A DNA stretch of 15,543 nt, taken from NCBI GenBank assembly GCA_002402165.1, contig NVVI01000049.1:3071-18613 (forward strand). Direction: 5' to 3'. The translations under genes were made by a program, and so were the position numbers. The stretch's first letter is position 1, and each line of letters starts with the position of its first letter. Under the pieces are notes generated by a model. That model saw only the letters and a program-made list of their open reading frames with translations, did not search any database and was not told the DNA's origin. Source of the DNA: Flavobacteriales bacterium. Lineage in GTDB: Bacteria > Bacteroidota > Bacteroidia > Flavobacteriales_E > Vicingaceae. Of the stretch, positions 1 to 10,200 are shown in pieces.

Positions 1-456
1 GGTTATGGAATGGCAGTTGCAAAAGCACAATACCCAATTTTTGATATGGTTCAGAATCTTAAAAAATCAGGCAAAGACGTTAAGTTTGCAATTCACCCAG
101 TGGCAGGACGTTTGCCAGGACACATGAATGTACTTTTGGCAGAAGCAAATGTGTCTTATGATATTGTGATGGAAATGGATGAAATTAACGATGATTTACC
201 TAAAACAGACCTCGTAATGGTTATTGGTGCTAATGATGTGGTAAATCCAGGAGCTCAAGATGATCCATCTAGCCCTATTTATGGAATGCCAGTAATTGAA
301 GCATGGAAAGCACAAGCTGTTGTTGTAATGAAACGTACAATGGCAGTAGGTTATGCAGGAGTTCAAAATCCATTATTCTTTAAAGAAAATACAGAAATGC
401 TCTATGGAGATGCTAAAGACAGCGTTGACAAAATAATGAGCTATTTAAAAGATTAA
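1..456 (+). CDS. pntB: NAD(P) transhydrogenase subunit beta, C-terminal part (5' end outside window)
   Basis: This is the C-terminal NADP(H)-binding domain (dIII) of the membrane proton-translocating transhydrogenase, which couples hydride transfer between NAD(H) and NADP(H) to proton movement. The reading frame is open from base 1 and begins [10 protein letters not shown], the start of the dIII nucleotide-binding fold, so the gene continues upstream and the ATG at position 10 is internal. Family motifs follow in the expected order: [43 protein letters not shown], then the [20 protein letters not shown] segment and LYGDAK near the end. About 151 residues are visible of a family usually near 460. 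The C-terminus looks complete. The stop codon overlaps the stop of the convergent gene at 453-1118 by four bases. The alpha subunit genes are probably upstream, outside the window. Confidence 0.96.
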   Translation, partial: GYGMAVAKAQYPIFDMVQNLKKSGKDVKFAIHPVAGRLPGHMNVLLAEANVSYDIVMEMDEINDDLPKTDLVMVIGANDVVNPGAQDDPSSPIYGMPVIEAWKAQAVVVMKRTMAVGYAGVQNPLFFKENTEMLYGDAKDSVDKIMSYLKD

Positions 457-1118
457 TAATCCTCTTTATTCATATTTTTTAGGATAGAAAAAGCTCTGTC
501 TACATTTTCATCATTAACTATTATTGTAAACTCATGTGTTGTTGAGATAATGTCCAAAATATTAATTCCTTCCCAAGCTATTTTCTTTAAAATAAAATAA
601 TAAATACCAGACACGTCTGCATTTTCACTAGGTAGTTTAATTGTAATAGAAGATAAACCAGCAGTTTTTTGGATAAGATGTTCACCTCCAAAAATTAAAT
701 CAACATCATTGTGTTCAGAATCACTTAAAATAATAGTTGTTTCATTTACTCCTTGAGAAAAAGCAAAAAACGTATCTCTTTTATCTTTAATAGTTCTTAA
801 TAATTCGGCTTGTTTATCAATTATAGTATCAGAATTTGAAAATGTAAAGTAAGTGATTTTTGATCTTACTGTAATATCACCAAGCTTATTAATAACTTTT
901 TTAATTTTAATTTTTAGGTTAGGATCAAATTTAGGCGATAGCCTTTTAAGTGCCATAACAATTGCTCCAATTTGGACATCTTTATGAAGTTCTTCATCAA
1001 TTTCAGGCTTTATTTGCCTAGATAAAGAAGATAGATTGATAATTCCTTCTGATAAAGCTTCTTCTAAAAAAGGAGATTTTTTTATTATTTCTTCAACTAT
1101 TACGTGTGTAGCCTTCAT
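453..1118 (-). CDS. ACT-like domain protein, often annotated as 'aspartate kinase' in Bacteroidota
   Basis: A 221-residue cytoplasmic protein with no signal peptide. Its N-terminal ~80 residues are helical ([20 protein letters not shown], then a segment with [12 protein letters not shown]), which could be a small regulatory or DNA-binding-like region. The C-terminal half, about residues 150-221, reads as an ACT-like fold: [29 protein letters not shown] and [18 protein letters not shown] resemble the tandem ACT regions of aspartate kinases. The kinase catalytic domain is entirely absent, so a kinase label copied from databases would be wrong. The family appears widespread in Bacteroidota, but I know of no established function. 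A ligand-sensing role is inference from the ACT-like region. The gene ends convergently on pntB with a 4-bp overlap, and lies 85 bp downstream of another minus-strand gene, so the two may share a transcript. Confidence 0.85.
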   Translation of the reverse strand: MKATHVIVEEIIKKSPFLEEALSEGIINLSSLSRQIKPEIDEELHKDVQIGAIVMALKRLSPKFDPNLKIKIKKVINKLGDITVRSKITYFTFSNSDTIIDKQAELLRTIKDKRDTFFAFSQGVNETTIILSDSEHNDVDLIFGGEHLIQKTAGLSSITIKLPSENADVSGIYYFILKKIAWEGINILDIISTTHEFTIIVNDENVDRAFSILKNMNKEDY

Positions 1119-1203
1119 GAATTTAAAAATTTAACAATTTCAGCACTAAAGTAGATAAAATAAACGAAATATGTTAAAAATTAACAAAGTTGATAAGAAA
1201 TTG

Positions 1204-1782
1204 TTAGTCTGCTTGGTTTTTTGAATTTTTAATGGTTTTACGCCTTCTGGCAAGCCTCCTTCTCATTTTGGCTTTTTTATCAAAAAGTTTATCATATATG
1301 TATGAAGCAGGATTCATGATTGTAGGTTTTGGAGCTGTTCTTGACTTATCGATATACATATTTAGTCCCTCTATTTTTATTTTTTCTTCTTGCTTGTTCA
1401 TTATTAGAAAAGCTTTTTTAAATTCTTTATAAGTTGGCCATGGAAAAACTTCAACTTCAGCTAAAGAAATAGAATCTTTATACATTCTAAATTTAATGAG
1501 ATACTTGCCACTTTTTTTATAAGGAATAATGTACTCGATTGTTTTAAAACCGATAAAACTAATTTTCAAGGTGTCGCTTGGAAAAATATTTATGCTAAAC
1601 CCTCCTATTTCGTTGGTTTTTGATCCTGTTTTTCTTGAAGATAAAAGATGTACTCCAGCTAAAGGTTTATTGGTTTCTCCGTCTACAATAGTTCCTGATA
1701 AAATGTATGGATTGATAATTTGGCTGTTAGATAAGAGCGGTAAACCAATAATTATTAATACTATCAATCTTATTTTTTTCAT
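1204..1782 (-). CDS. Secreted carboxypeptidase-like regulatory domain protein
   Basis: A 192-residue protein with an N-terminal signal peptide: MKK, a hydrophobic core IRLIVLIIIGLPLL, and likely cleavage near SNSQ at about residue 21. Residues ~28-90 match the CarboxypepD_reg-like beta-sandwich, with GTIVDGETNKPLAGVHLL, a TNEIGGFSI turn, and LKISFIGFKTIEYIIP. This domain is common in Bacteroidota surface and periplasmic proteins, including TonB-dependent receptors, but here there is no receptor barrel. The C-terminal half is lysine/arginine rich and ends in a basic stretch around KMRRRLARRRK. The role is unknown; periplasmic or outer-membrane-associated location is inferred from the signal peptide. 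It is transcribed away from prmA and may lead a two-gene unit with the ACT-like gene. Confidence 0.85.
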   Translation of the reverse strand: MKKIRLIVLIIIGLPLLSNSQIINPYILSGTIVDGETNKPLAGVHLLSSRKTGSKTNEIGGFSINIFPSDTLKISFIGFKTIEYIIPYKKSGKYLIKFRMYKDSISLAEVEVFPWPTYKEFKKAFLIMNKQEEKIKIEGLNMYIDKSRTAPKPTIMNPASYIYDKLFDKKAKMRRRLARRRKTIKNSKNQAD

Positions 1783-1900
1783 AAAGAAAACTTTGAATAA
1801 AATTAAAACAAATTAGAACCCAATAATTATAAAAATTGTTAAATAATTAATTAGTTCATCCCCATTATTTTTTGTTTTTTTATAATGTATTCAAAGTTAT
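1783..1900. promoter_or_regulatory. Divergent intergenic region between CarboxypepD_reg gene and prmA
   Basis: This 118-bp gap separates two divergently transcribed genes, so it should contain promoters for both. It is strongly AT-rich, with T-runs around 1867-1880. I could not find a clean TTTG-N19-21-TAnnTTTG promoter on either strand. The closest plus-strand candidate is a TA followed by seven bases ending in TTG at 1866-1874, one base too long for consensus. The region is listed because of gene orientation, not because a site is proven. Confidence 0.4.
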
Positions 1901-2734
1901 ATGAAATATATAGAATTTAAAGCAAATATTACACCTTTAGAGGTAGGTAGAGATATATTAATTGCCGAGTTGTCAGAGATTGGTTTTGAGAGCTTTGTTG
2001 AGACTGAAAAAGGAATTGAAGCTTATATTCAGTTTTTAGAATTTAATCAAGATGATATTCAGAAATTGAAAATATTAACCAATAAAAATTTTACTATAGA
2101 ACATGTTATAAAAACTATAGCAGACCAAAATTGGAATGCTGAATGGGAAAAAAGTTTTAATCCAATAAATGTTGAAAACAGATGTTACATTAGGGCTCTT
2201 TTTCATGATAAAATAGATAATATTGAATATGATATTGTGATAGACCCAAAAATGTCTTTTGGTACAGGACACCACGAGACAACTTTTTTAATGGTAAAGA
2301 GGTTGTTAAACATAGATTTAAAAGGTAAAAACGTATTGGATATGGGCTGTGGTACTGGGCTATTAGCTATTTTAGCTAAAAAGAAAAAAGCACGTTATGT
2401 AGAAGCAATTGATATTGATGAATGGGCTTATAATAACACCTTAGAAAATATTAGGAATAATAATTGCGAAGAGATTAAAGTTAAAATGGGTGGAGCAGAA
2501 TTGATAAAGAAGAATAACTTTAATGTTATAATTGCAAACATTAATAGGAATATATTATTAAATGATATGGATGCTTACACTAAGGGGTTAATTGAAGGAG
2601 GAGATTTATTACTTAGTGGGTTTTTTAGCTCAGATAAGGATATATTACTTGAGGCTAGTTCAAAGTTAGGATTTGAGTTAAGCTACCAAGAAACTAAGAA
2701 TGATTGGACAATGCTCCATTTAGTTAAAAAATGA
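1901..2734 (+). CDS. prmA: Ribosomal protein L11 methyltransferase
   Basis: A class I S-adenosylmethionine-dependent methyltransferase that methylates ribosomal protein L11 in the cytoplasm. The N-terminal ~100 residues fit the L11-recognition domain (TPLEVGRDILIAELSEIGFE near the start). The linker motif DPKMSFGTGHHETT lies at about residues 114-127, the AdoMet-binding glycine loop VLDMGCGTGLLAI at about 145-157, an acidic residue pair in AIDIDEWA after the second strand, and the catalytic-side motif IIANINRNILL at about 210-220. Length (277 aa) is close to the usual 280-295. The HHETT and NINRN variants are what I expect from Bacteroidota PrmA rather than signs of damage. The ATG is the natural start because the family's N-terminal strand begins immediately. 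Its TGA stop overlaps the ATG of the following giant gene (ATGA), suggesting translational coupling. Confidence 0.96.
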   Translation: MKYIEFKANITPLEVGRDILIAELSEIGFESFVETEKGIEAYIQFLEFNQDDIQKLKILTNKNFTIEHVIKTIADQNWNAEWEKSFNPINVENRCYIRALFHDKIDNIEYDIVIDPKMSFGTGHHETTFLMVKRLLNIDLKGKNVLDMGCGTGLLAILAKKKKARYVEAIDIDEWAYNNTLENIRNNNCEEIKVKMGGAELIKKNNFNVIIANINRNILLNDMDAYTKGLIEGGDLLLSGFFSSDKDILLEASSKLGFELSYQETKNDWTMLHLVKK

Positions 2735-5700
2735 ATAATAGTTATAAATATATAATCGTATTATTTTGTTTTATGATGGTGTCTTCTGTTTTTTCTCAAA
2801 ACAAGATAAAACATTTTTCATCTGATTCATCTTTGTTTTTTCAAGAAATGGAAGAATTCCTAACATACTCTAGAAAGCAAGATGGTGCTGCAGTTATGGA
2901 TGAATTTTCGTGGGATTGGTTTGGAGGGAAATTTTCTGATAAGCAACGAGAAGGTGTTTATAAGGTAACTAATCTAATGTTAAAGAAGAGAAAAAAGCCT
3001 TTTCCAGATTTTAAGAATTACCTATTTACTGTATCTCAATTTGTAAATAGTAAATACCAAACAGAACAAAGTTTTGAAAGCTGGCAAGATATATTGGTGA
3101 AGTTGATTAAAGGGAAAAGCAAAAAACGATTTACAGATTATCTTAAATCATGCAATAGTTTGTTTAGTGAGAACTTATTATATAAATCATCAGCAAACTC
3201 ATGGGCTGCAAATAATAGCAATTATACCTTTGGTTACGATAGTTTGCCAACTATTAAATTTGAAGCTTTAACACTTACCTGTTATTCTAAAGGAGATAGT
3301 TCGGTAATTAAAAATACTAAAGGAATATATTATCCAACTGAAGCAAAATGGGTTGGAGAAGGAGGTAAAATAACATGGGAACGTGCAGGATTCTCACCCG
3401 ATTCAGTTTATGCCGAGATAAATCATTATTCTTTCAGCTTAAAATCACCTAAGTATATTATTAAAAATGTAATATTTTACGATTATCTATACTTTGATAA
3501 GCCTTTAGAGGGCGTATTAGAGGAAAAAGTATTAGCAAACGTTAAAACATTAAAAGCTACTTATCCAAGGTTCAATTCTTATGAAGCACTTTTTGAAATT
3601 AAAAACATTTCTGAAGGAGTTGATTATATTGGTGGATTTTCACTTTATGGTAGAAAAGTAATCGGTAGAGGAACTAAAGATCAAGATGCATATTTAATTT
3701 TCAAAAGGAATAACATTCCGTTTTTAAAAATGGCTTCAAAAACATTTGTTATTAAACCAGAGCGTATTGTCTCGCAAATTGCATCTGCAACGTTTTATAT
3801 CAAAGAAGATTCTATTTACCATCCAGGGCTTGCCTTTAAATTTTTTATAGACGAAAGGAGTGTTTCTTTAATTAGAGATAATAAAGGAATTAAGATAACA
3901 CCATATTTTAATTCATACCATCAAGTAGATATGAATTTTGAATCATTAACATGGAAGGTAGATTCACCAATGATAGAGTTTAGAAACATGAAGGGAGGAA
4001 CTAAAACTGACGCTACTTTTGTTTCATCTAATTATTATAGTCAAAATTCCTATATGAAAATGATGACATTACAAACAAAGCATCCGCTGTATACCATTAA
4101 AAAATTAGTAGACAAAATGGATACAACCTATTTAACTAATCAAGATATGGCAGAATTTACGTTACAATCTTATAATCAAATCGAAACTATGCTGCTTAAT
4201 CTTTCTAATATGGGGTTTATAAATTATAATTATGAAGGGGAATATTTTATTGTAAAGGATAAACTACTTAATTGGGTAAAGGCAAGTGGAGGAAATGTTG
4301 ATTATGACGTAATTGGATTTTATTCAAATATTAAGGGCTATAATAATGCTACACTTAGTTTACTAAATTATGATTTAAAAATACGGGGAGTAAGCAGTAT
4401 AAATGTAAGTGACTCTCAAGAAGTAATAATATACCCATCAAGGAAAGAAATTACATTAAAAAAGAATAGAGACTTTGATTTTAGTGGAGTAGTTCAAGCT
4501 GGTCGATTTGATATAATGGGCAGCAATTTCTCTTTTAAATACGATGAATTTAAAATTGACATGCCAAATGTAGATTCATTAAGAATTTATGCAGAAACAG
4601 GGGCTGTAGATAAACATGGCGATCTAATAATAAGACCTGTGAAAACTGTAATTGAAAAAATAAGCGGTGATTTATTGATTGATAGACCAGATAATAAATC
4701 TGGAGTAAAAAGAGCAGATGAATATCCTATTTTAAATAGTTATAGAGATTCTTATGTTTTTTATGATAAGAAATCGATTCAGGGAGGAGTTTATAATAAA
4801 GATGATTTTTATTTCCATGTAGAGCCATTCACTATAGATAGTTTAGATAATTTTGATAACAGTCAATTAAAGTTTAAAGGAACAATGCTATCTGCTGGTA
4901 TTTTTCCAGATTTTGATGAAACATTAACCTTGCAGTCAGATCATTCATTAGGTTTTATAAGAGAAACTCCTACTGGTGGGTATCCAATGTATGGAGGAAA
5001 AGGAACATTTCATGATACCATTAGGCTTAGTAACCAAGGGTTAAGAGGTAATGGTAAATTAGAATACATAACATCTACAACGTTTTCTAATGATTTCATA
5101 TTTTTTCCAGATTCTATGAATGCAATAGCTCAGAATTTCAATGTAAAAGAGAGTCCTGTTGAAATTGAATTCCCACCTGTAGAAGGAGAAAACATTATGA
5201 CAAGATGGTATCCAAATAGGGATATAATGATTCATAGAGAGCGTGATAAACCAATTGCTATGTATGATATGAAGTCTTATATGCACGGGCAAACTATGAT
5301 TACCCCTGAGGGATTACAAGGTAATGGCACTTTTGAATTTCAAAAAGCAGAACTAGAAGCAAACCTCATTAAATTTAAATTCAAAGATTTTCAATCTGAT
5401 ACTGCAGATTTTAGGCTGAAGAGTGAAGGCGATAAAGATGCTTTAGATTTTTCAACTGTAAATGTCAATGCTTATGTTACATTTGATGGACGTTATGGCC
5501 AATTTAAATCTAATGGAGGTGGCTCTTATATCAGTTTTGATCCAATGCAGTATATATGTTTTATGGAAGAGTTTAAATGGTATATGGATAATGAAGATAT
5601 TGAACTTACTGCAGGTAATAATCAAGCAACAGATGCATCTGGAGTTAAGCTTGACGGGGCTCAATTCATATCGGTAAATCCAGATCAAGATTCTTTAAGT

Positions 5701-7179
5701 TTTTTCTCATCCAGGGCAAAGTATGATTATAGAAAAAAAATCATTTATGCTGATGGAGTTAAGTTTATAAATGTTGCCGATGTTATGATATACCCAGATA
5801 GCGGTAAAATTGTGGTAGAAAAGAAAGCTAAAATGCGTACGCTGAACAATTCAAAAATTATTGCAAGTTATATAACTCAAAATCACATAATATATAACTC
5901 CACTACTAATGTGTTTGGAAAGAAGGATTATGCAGCAAGCGGTTACATAGATTATGTTGATGAAATAGAAAAAATTCAAACAATATATTTTCAAAACATT
6001 GCAGTCGATTCTTCAGGACAAACTTATGCAACTGCTGAATTAAAGGATACTGCAAACTTTACACTTAGCCCAAATTATGAGTTTTATGGTAAAGTTAAAT
6101 TATTTGCAAATAATGAGTATTTAACCTTTAAAGGGTTCTCTAGAATTTTTCACGATTGCGATTTATTAAGCAGAAATTGGTTTAGTTTCGAACAAGAAAT
6201 TAATCCGTATGAAATTTATATTCCTATTGATAGCACAACAAAAGATATAAATGGAAATCCTCTTATTGCTAGCATTTTCTTAAGCCCAGATTCTCTAGGA
6301 ATTTATACCTCGTATGTAAATAACAAGAAAAAATATAGCCATATACCTGTCCTTGCCGCAGAAGGATTCTTGTACTATGATAAAGAGAAGGAAGAATATA
6401 AAATATCCAATAAGGATAAATTACAAGAGATGTCATTTACAGGGAATTATTTAAGTTTAAATACCAAGAACTGTAAAGTGCATGGTGAAGGAAATATTGA
6501 ACTGGGTAATGAAACTGGTCAAGTTGAAATTCAAGCCGCAGGCATCATTGAACATAATCAATTAGATGATGAGGTCATATTTGACATGGTAATGATAACT
6601 GATTTCTTTTTTAATGATGATGCATTGAAAAAATTAACAAAAAAACTACAGGAAGAGAGTAGTTTAGATCCAGCAAAATTGGATAGACCAACATTTGAGA
6701 AGGGATTAAGAGAACTTATAGGTTCGGCTGAAGGAGATAAATTAATAGCACAAGCTAATTTAAATGGAGAGTTTAAAAAAGTGCCTAAATCATTAGATAA
6801 AACAATGGTTTTTAATGACATTAAGATGAGGTGGAATGATAATAGTAAATCGTTTAAATCATTCGGAAAGTTGGGGCTAAGCAACATAAAAAACAAACAA
6901 ATCAATAAATACGTTGAAGGTAAAGTTGAGTTGGTTAAAAAAAGAAGCGGAGATATATTTACTATTTACATAGAAATAGACAGAAACAACTGGTATTTCT
7001 TTACGTATACACGAGGAATTATGCAGGCTATATCTTCAAATGTTGATTTTAATTCAGCAATTACAGAGACTAAGCCAGATAAAAGAAAATCTAAAGCTGA
7101 AAAAGGACAAGAATCATATCAATATATGTATTCAACAGAGCGAAAGAAGAGAGATTTTTTAAGAAAATTTGATGATTAA
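2731..7179 (+). CDS. Giant secreted beta-rich protein of unknown function (1482 aa)
   Basis: I do not recognise a named family. A signal peptide is clear: MNNSYKYIIVLFCFMMVSSVFSQ, with cleavage likely after residue 23. Residues ~28-150 look alpha-helical; most of the rest is alternating short strands rich in Asp, Tyr, Phe and Gly with many DS turns, suggesting a long beta-sheet solenoid or OstA/LptA-like repeated strands. A helical insert at about residues 460-525 (LTNQDMAEFTLQSYNQIETM, then MGFINYNYEGEYF) resembles a winged-helix outline and interrupts the beta region. Two distant segments look related: INVSDSQEVIIYPSRKEITL near residue 557 and INVADVMIYPDSGKIVVEKK near 1013. The last ~60 residues are lysine-rich with no hydrophobic anchor, and I see no typical type IX sorting domain. 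The start overlaps the prmA stop by four bases. Periplasmic or outer-membrane-inner-face location is inference. Confidence 0.85.
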   Translation: MNNSYKYIIVLFCFMMVSSVFSQNKIKHFSSDSSLFFQEMEEFLTYSRKQDGAAVMDEFSWDWFGGKFSDKQREGVYKVTNLMLKKRKKPFPDFKNYLFTVSQFVNSKYQTEQSFESWQDILVKLIKGKSKKRFTDYLKSCNSLFSENLLYKSSANSWAANNSNYTFGYDSLPTIKFEALTLTCYSKGDSSVIKNTKGIYYPTEAKWVGEGGKITWERAGFSPDSVYAEINHYSFSLKSPKYIIKNVIFYDYLYFDKPLEGVLEEKVLANVKTLKATYPRFNSYEALFEIKNISEGVDYIGGFSLYGRKVIGRGTKDQDAYLIFKRNNIPFLKMASKTFVIKPERIVSQIASATFYIKEDSIYHPGLAFKFFIDERSVSLIRDNKGIKITPYFNSYHQVDMNFESLTWKVDSPMIEFRNMKGGTKTDATFVSSNYYSQNSYMKMMTLQTKHPLYTIKKLVDKMDTTYLTNQDMAEFTLQSYNQIETMLLNLSNMGFINYNYEGEYFIVKDKLLNWVKASGGNVDYDVIGFYSNIKGYNNATLSLLNYDLKIRGVSSINVSDSQEVIIYPSRKEITLKKNRDFDFSGVVQAGRFDIMGSNFSFKYDEFKIDMPNVDSLRIYAETGAVDKHGDLIIRPVKTVIEKISGDLLIDRPDNKSGVKRADEYPILNSYRDSYVFYDKKSIQGGVYNKDDFYFHVEPFTIDSLDNFDNSQLKFKGTMLSAGIFPDFDETLTLQSDHSLGFIRETPTGGYPMYGGKGTFHDTIRLSNQGLRGNGKLEYITSTTFSNDFIFFPDSMNAIAQNFNVKESPVEIEFPPVEGENIMTRWYPNRDIMIHRERDKPIAMYDMKSYMHGQTMITPEGLQGNGTFEFQKAELEANLIKFKFKDFQSDTADFRLKSEGDKDALDFSTVNVNAYVTFDGRYGQFKSNGGGSYISFDPMQYICFMEEFKWYMDNEDIELTAGNNQATDASGVKLDGAQFISVNPDQDSLSFFSSRAKYDYRKKIIYADGVKFINVADVMIYPDSGKIVVEKKAKMRTLNNSKIIASYITQNHIIYNSTTNVFGKKDYAASGYIDYVDEIEKIQTIYFQNIAVDSSGQTYATAELKDTANFTLSPNYEFYGKVKLFANNEYLTFKGFSRIFHDCDLLSRNWFSFEQEINPYEIYIPIDSTTKDINGNPLIASIFLSPDSLGIYTSYVNNKKKYSHIPVLAAEGFLYYDKEKEEYKISNKDKLQEMSFTGNYLSLNTKNCKVHGEGNIELGNETGQVEIQAAGIIEHNQLDDEVIFDMVMITDFFFNDDALKKLTKKLQEESSLDPAKLDRPTFEKGLRELIGSAEGDKLIAQANLNGEFKKVPKSLDKTMVFNDIKMRWNDNSKSFKSFGKLGLSNIKNKQINKYVEGKVELVKKRSGDIFTIYIEIDRNNWYFFTYTRGIMQAISSNVDFNSAITETKPDKRKSKAEKGQESYQYMYSTERKKRDFLRKFDD

Positions 7180-7198
7180 ATTGGATAAAACATCATTT

Positions 7199-7229
7199 TT
7201 TGCATCAATATATTAAATTATTAATTTTG
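7199..7229 (+). promoter_or_regulatory. Bacteroidota-type sigma promoter, TTTG-N19-TAATTTTG
   Basis: A -33 element TTTG (7199-7202) is followed after exactly 19 bases by TAATTTTG (7222-7229), matching the Bacteroidota primary-sigma consensus TTTG-N19-21-TAnnTTTG. Transcription would begin around 7233-7237, leaving a leader of roughly 13-17 bases before the ATG at 7250, with no Shine-Dalgarno sequence. This gives the 2073-residue gene its own promoter independent of the prmA transcript. clpS, one base after that gene, would then depend at least partly on this promoter. Confidence 0.75.
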
Positions 7230-7249
7230 ATTGTTGGTTTAACTATTAC

Positions 7250-10200
7250 ATGATAAGAAAAAGTATACATAAAATTATATTAGTAGTTATAACGCTGTTA
7301 TTTTTTACTATTAGCTCTCAAGCACAGTTTTCTTCAGAAGAAGAACTAAAAACTGTTGCAAACAATATGTTTAAAGAGGAGAAGTATGTAGAAGCATTAC
7401 CATTGTTTTCTCAACTTTTAAGCTTGTATCCTAAAGATCCTAGTTATAATTATAAATATGGGACATGTATTTTGTATGGATCTAGGAACAAGGATGACGC
7501 TTTAAAATATTTAAAATTTGCAGTTACAAAAGCTAATGTAGATCCAATTGCTTTTTACTTTTTAGCTAAAGCTTATCATCATAATTATCAATTTTCTCCA
7601 GCAATAGTTAATTTCAATAAGTACAAGGGTAAATCAACTGCAAAAGAGCACCAAAAGTATAAAATTACTAGAGAAACTGAAATGTGCAAGAATGGAGAGA
7701 GACTACTTAAAAGCATGACAGATATAGGCGTTCTGAGTAAAAAAGAAATAAAAAAATCAGATTTTTTTAGATCATATAAATTATATGGAATAGGTGGTAA
7801 AATAATTGTAAAACCAGATGAATTTAAAACTAAACTCGACATAAAAAATAACGAAAATTCAGTTATATATTTAGGCGAAAAGAAAGAGATGGTTGTTTTT
7901 TCGTCTTATGGAAAAGGAGGGTCAAGAGGTAAAGATATTTATAAGGTGGTAAAGTTACCTGATGGTAAATGGAGCAAACCAAGTAGTTTAAGTGATAACA
8001 TTAATTCAAACTATGACGAAGATTATCCTTTTTTGCACCCAGATGGGAAAACCCTTTATTTTAGCTCTAAAGGATTTAATAGTATGGGCGGCTATGATAT
8101 TTTTAAATCAACATTCAATCCTATTACTGGGCAATGGTCATCTCCAGAAAACTTGGATTTCCCTATTAACACACCAGATGATGATATTCTTTATATATCT
8201 GATATAAATAATCAGTTAGCATATTTCGCTTCTTCTCGAGAAAGTAAACAAGGTGAGATAACAGTCTATAAAGTAACGGTAGATTCTCCGCCAATTGAAA
8301 ATTCTGTTATTAAAGGATTTTTTATATCAGAGTCTAATCCGAACATGAAATCTGCAACAATAACTGTTAAACATGCAGAAAAAGATAGAAGATATGGTGT
8401 TTATAAAACGCATGATGTAACAGGTGAATATTTATTGACGTTTCCGAAAAATGGAGGAAAATTTAAAATATTAGTCGAAACCACGGGTGGAGCTCCAGTT
8501 CATTCTGCGATTATAGAGCTTCCAGTATTAGATGGATTTAGGTCATTAAAACAAGAATTAAGATTAGTTGGAGAAGGTGATGATGAGAAATTAGTGGTAA
8601 AGAATTTGTTTGATGAATCCGATGAATTCGATATAAATGACCCATTAGTTGTCCAAAATATTCTAAAAGAAAGAGCAAAGCTTAATGTAAACACTACTGA
8701 GGAAGAAGTAAATAACACTTTAGCTAATAGCTTGAACAATGCTTTGGAGAATCAAGAAAATTCTAACTATAGTGAATTGTCTGATGACCAAATTGTAAAT
8801 AAAACAGATGGAATAGCTTCAAAAATAATTGAGCAAGCCAACACATCTAAAAAGCAAGCAAATATTTCATATCAGATTGCTAATGAGAAAAGCACTAAAG
8901 CAAAAGAGTTATATAATGAAGCTACTGCATTATATGAAACAGGTGATAATGAACAAGCAGAAGTTAAAAAATTAGAGGCAGCAAAACTAATTAACGAAAC
9001 CATAGCAGCGTTAGCGATAGCAAAAACTCTAGACAATGAAGTTGTAGAAAGAGAAAGTGATTTGGAAAACGTAAATAATTTACAAGAAAGTATTAATAAT
9101 AATATTGATAATGGAAATAGAACTGAAGCTGAAAATGATTTTGAGAAATTAGAAAAAATTTCTTCAGCAACATATCATAATGAATCTGCACTTGAAACAG
9201 AAGAGGAAGTTGCTAATAACAAACTGAATAAGAAACAAAAAGCTTACAATAAAAACCGAGATGAAGTTACTGAATTATTAAATAGAGAATTTGAATTAAC
9301 GGAAACTATCAATAAATTAGAAGCCAAGAAAGAGTCTGCTAAAAAGAAAAGTGAAAAAGAAGATTTGGCAGGCAGAATACAAGCAATAAAATTTGATTTA
9401 GAGGATACTAAATTTGATTTAGCAAATGCGAGAACTCAATCATTGCAAATTGAAGTAGAATATAATGAAGCTAAAAATCAATTAGCAACTACAAAATCAG
9501 TTATTACATCTGTAAATGAAGGGAGTATTTCTGGAGTGCCAATAACAGAATCTAGTAAACTACAATTAGAAAATGACATTGCTTATTTTGATAAAGAAGG
9601 ATTAGTAGGACTTTATCCTTCAGAATATGATTTAACAACATCTTCTACTTCCTCCGAAAGTTATAATATAGAAGAGCATAAAGATGAGTATGAAATAATT
9701 GATAATAAAGGTAAGATTATTGATTATAATACGAACTATAGCAGCATGCTAGTGAGTGTAGATAATGAAAATAATCCAAGTGAAAGAGCACACATTATTA
9801 TAAAGATTAATGAGAGTTGGATTAGAGATATAGGAGAAGAAATTGACATAAGAAAAAACCAATTACAGGCTGAAACTAATAGTGCTAAAAGGACTGAGCT
9901 TAAAAATAAAATTGCTTCTTTAGAGTCACTAAGAACTGAAAAGCAACGAGAGCTTAATGAGAATAATGAGCTTCTAGCTGCAAACAATTCCTCTAACATT
10001 ACAGCTAATACTGCAGAAGAAGTTAATATAATCAATACTGATGGCAGTGTTATCGATTATGAAGCAAAATATACCAATGAACTAGAAACATTTATTGAAG
10101 AAGATGGTTTTGACTCTTATACCAAAAAAGCTGCAATACATACTAATTGGGCTAGTGCAACAGAACAAGAAATTTTATTAAAAAAAATGGAATTAGCCGA

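Noticed and set aside
1529..1816. A 95-codon plus-strand open frame opposite the CarboxypepD_reg gene
   Set aside because: It is antisense to a gene with a clear signal peptide and a recognisable domain, and shows no family resemblance.
1892..1926. Minus-strand TAACTTTG with an upstream TTTG, as promoter for the CarboxypepD_reg gene
   Set aside because: The spacing is 23 bases rather than 19-21, it overlaps the prmA start, and it would leave a leader over 100 bases long.
6558..6905. A 115-codon minus-strand open frame inside the 1482-residue gene
   Set aside because: It is antisense to a clearly coding secreted protein, resembles no family, and its Ser/Leu/Phe-rich composition is typical of antisense to AT-rich coding DNA.
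7171..7201. Possible terminator: GATG/CATC pairing followed by a T-run after the 1482-residue gene
   Set aside because: Only a 4-5 bp stem with a long AT-rich loop is possible, and the T-run is also part of the -33 box of the next promoter.
9736..10035. A 99-codon minus-strand open frame rich in Leu and Ser
   Set aside because: It is the reverse reading of Glu/Asn/Lys-rich coiled coil, which yields Leu/Ser-rich stop-free frames by composition.
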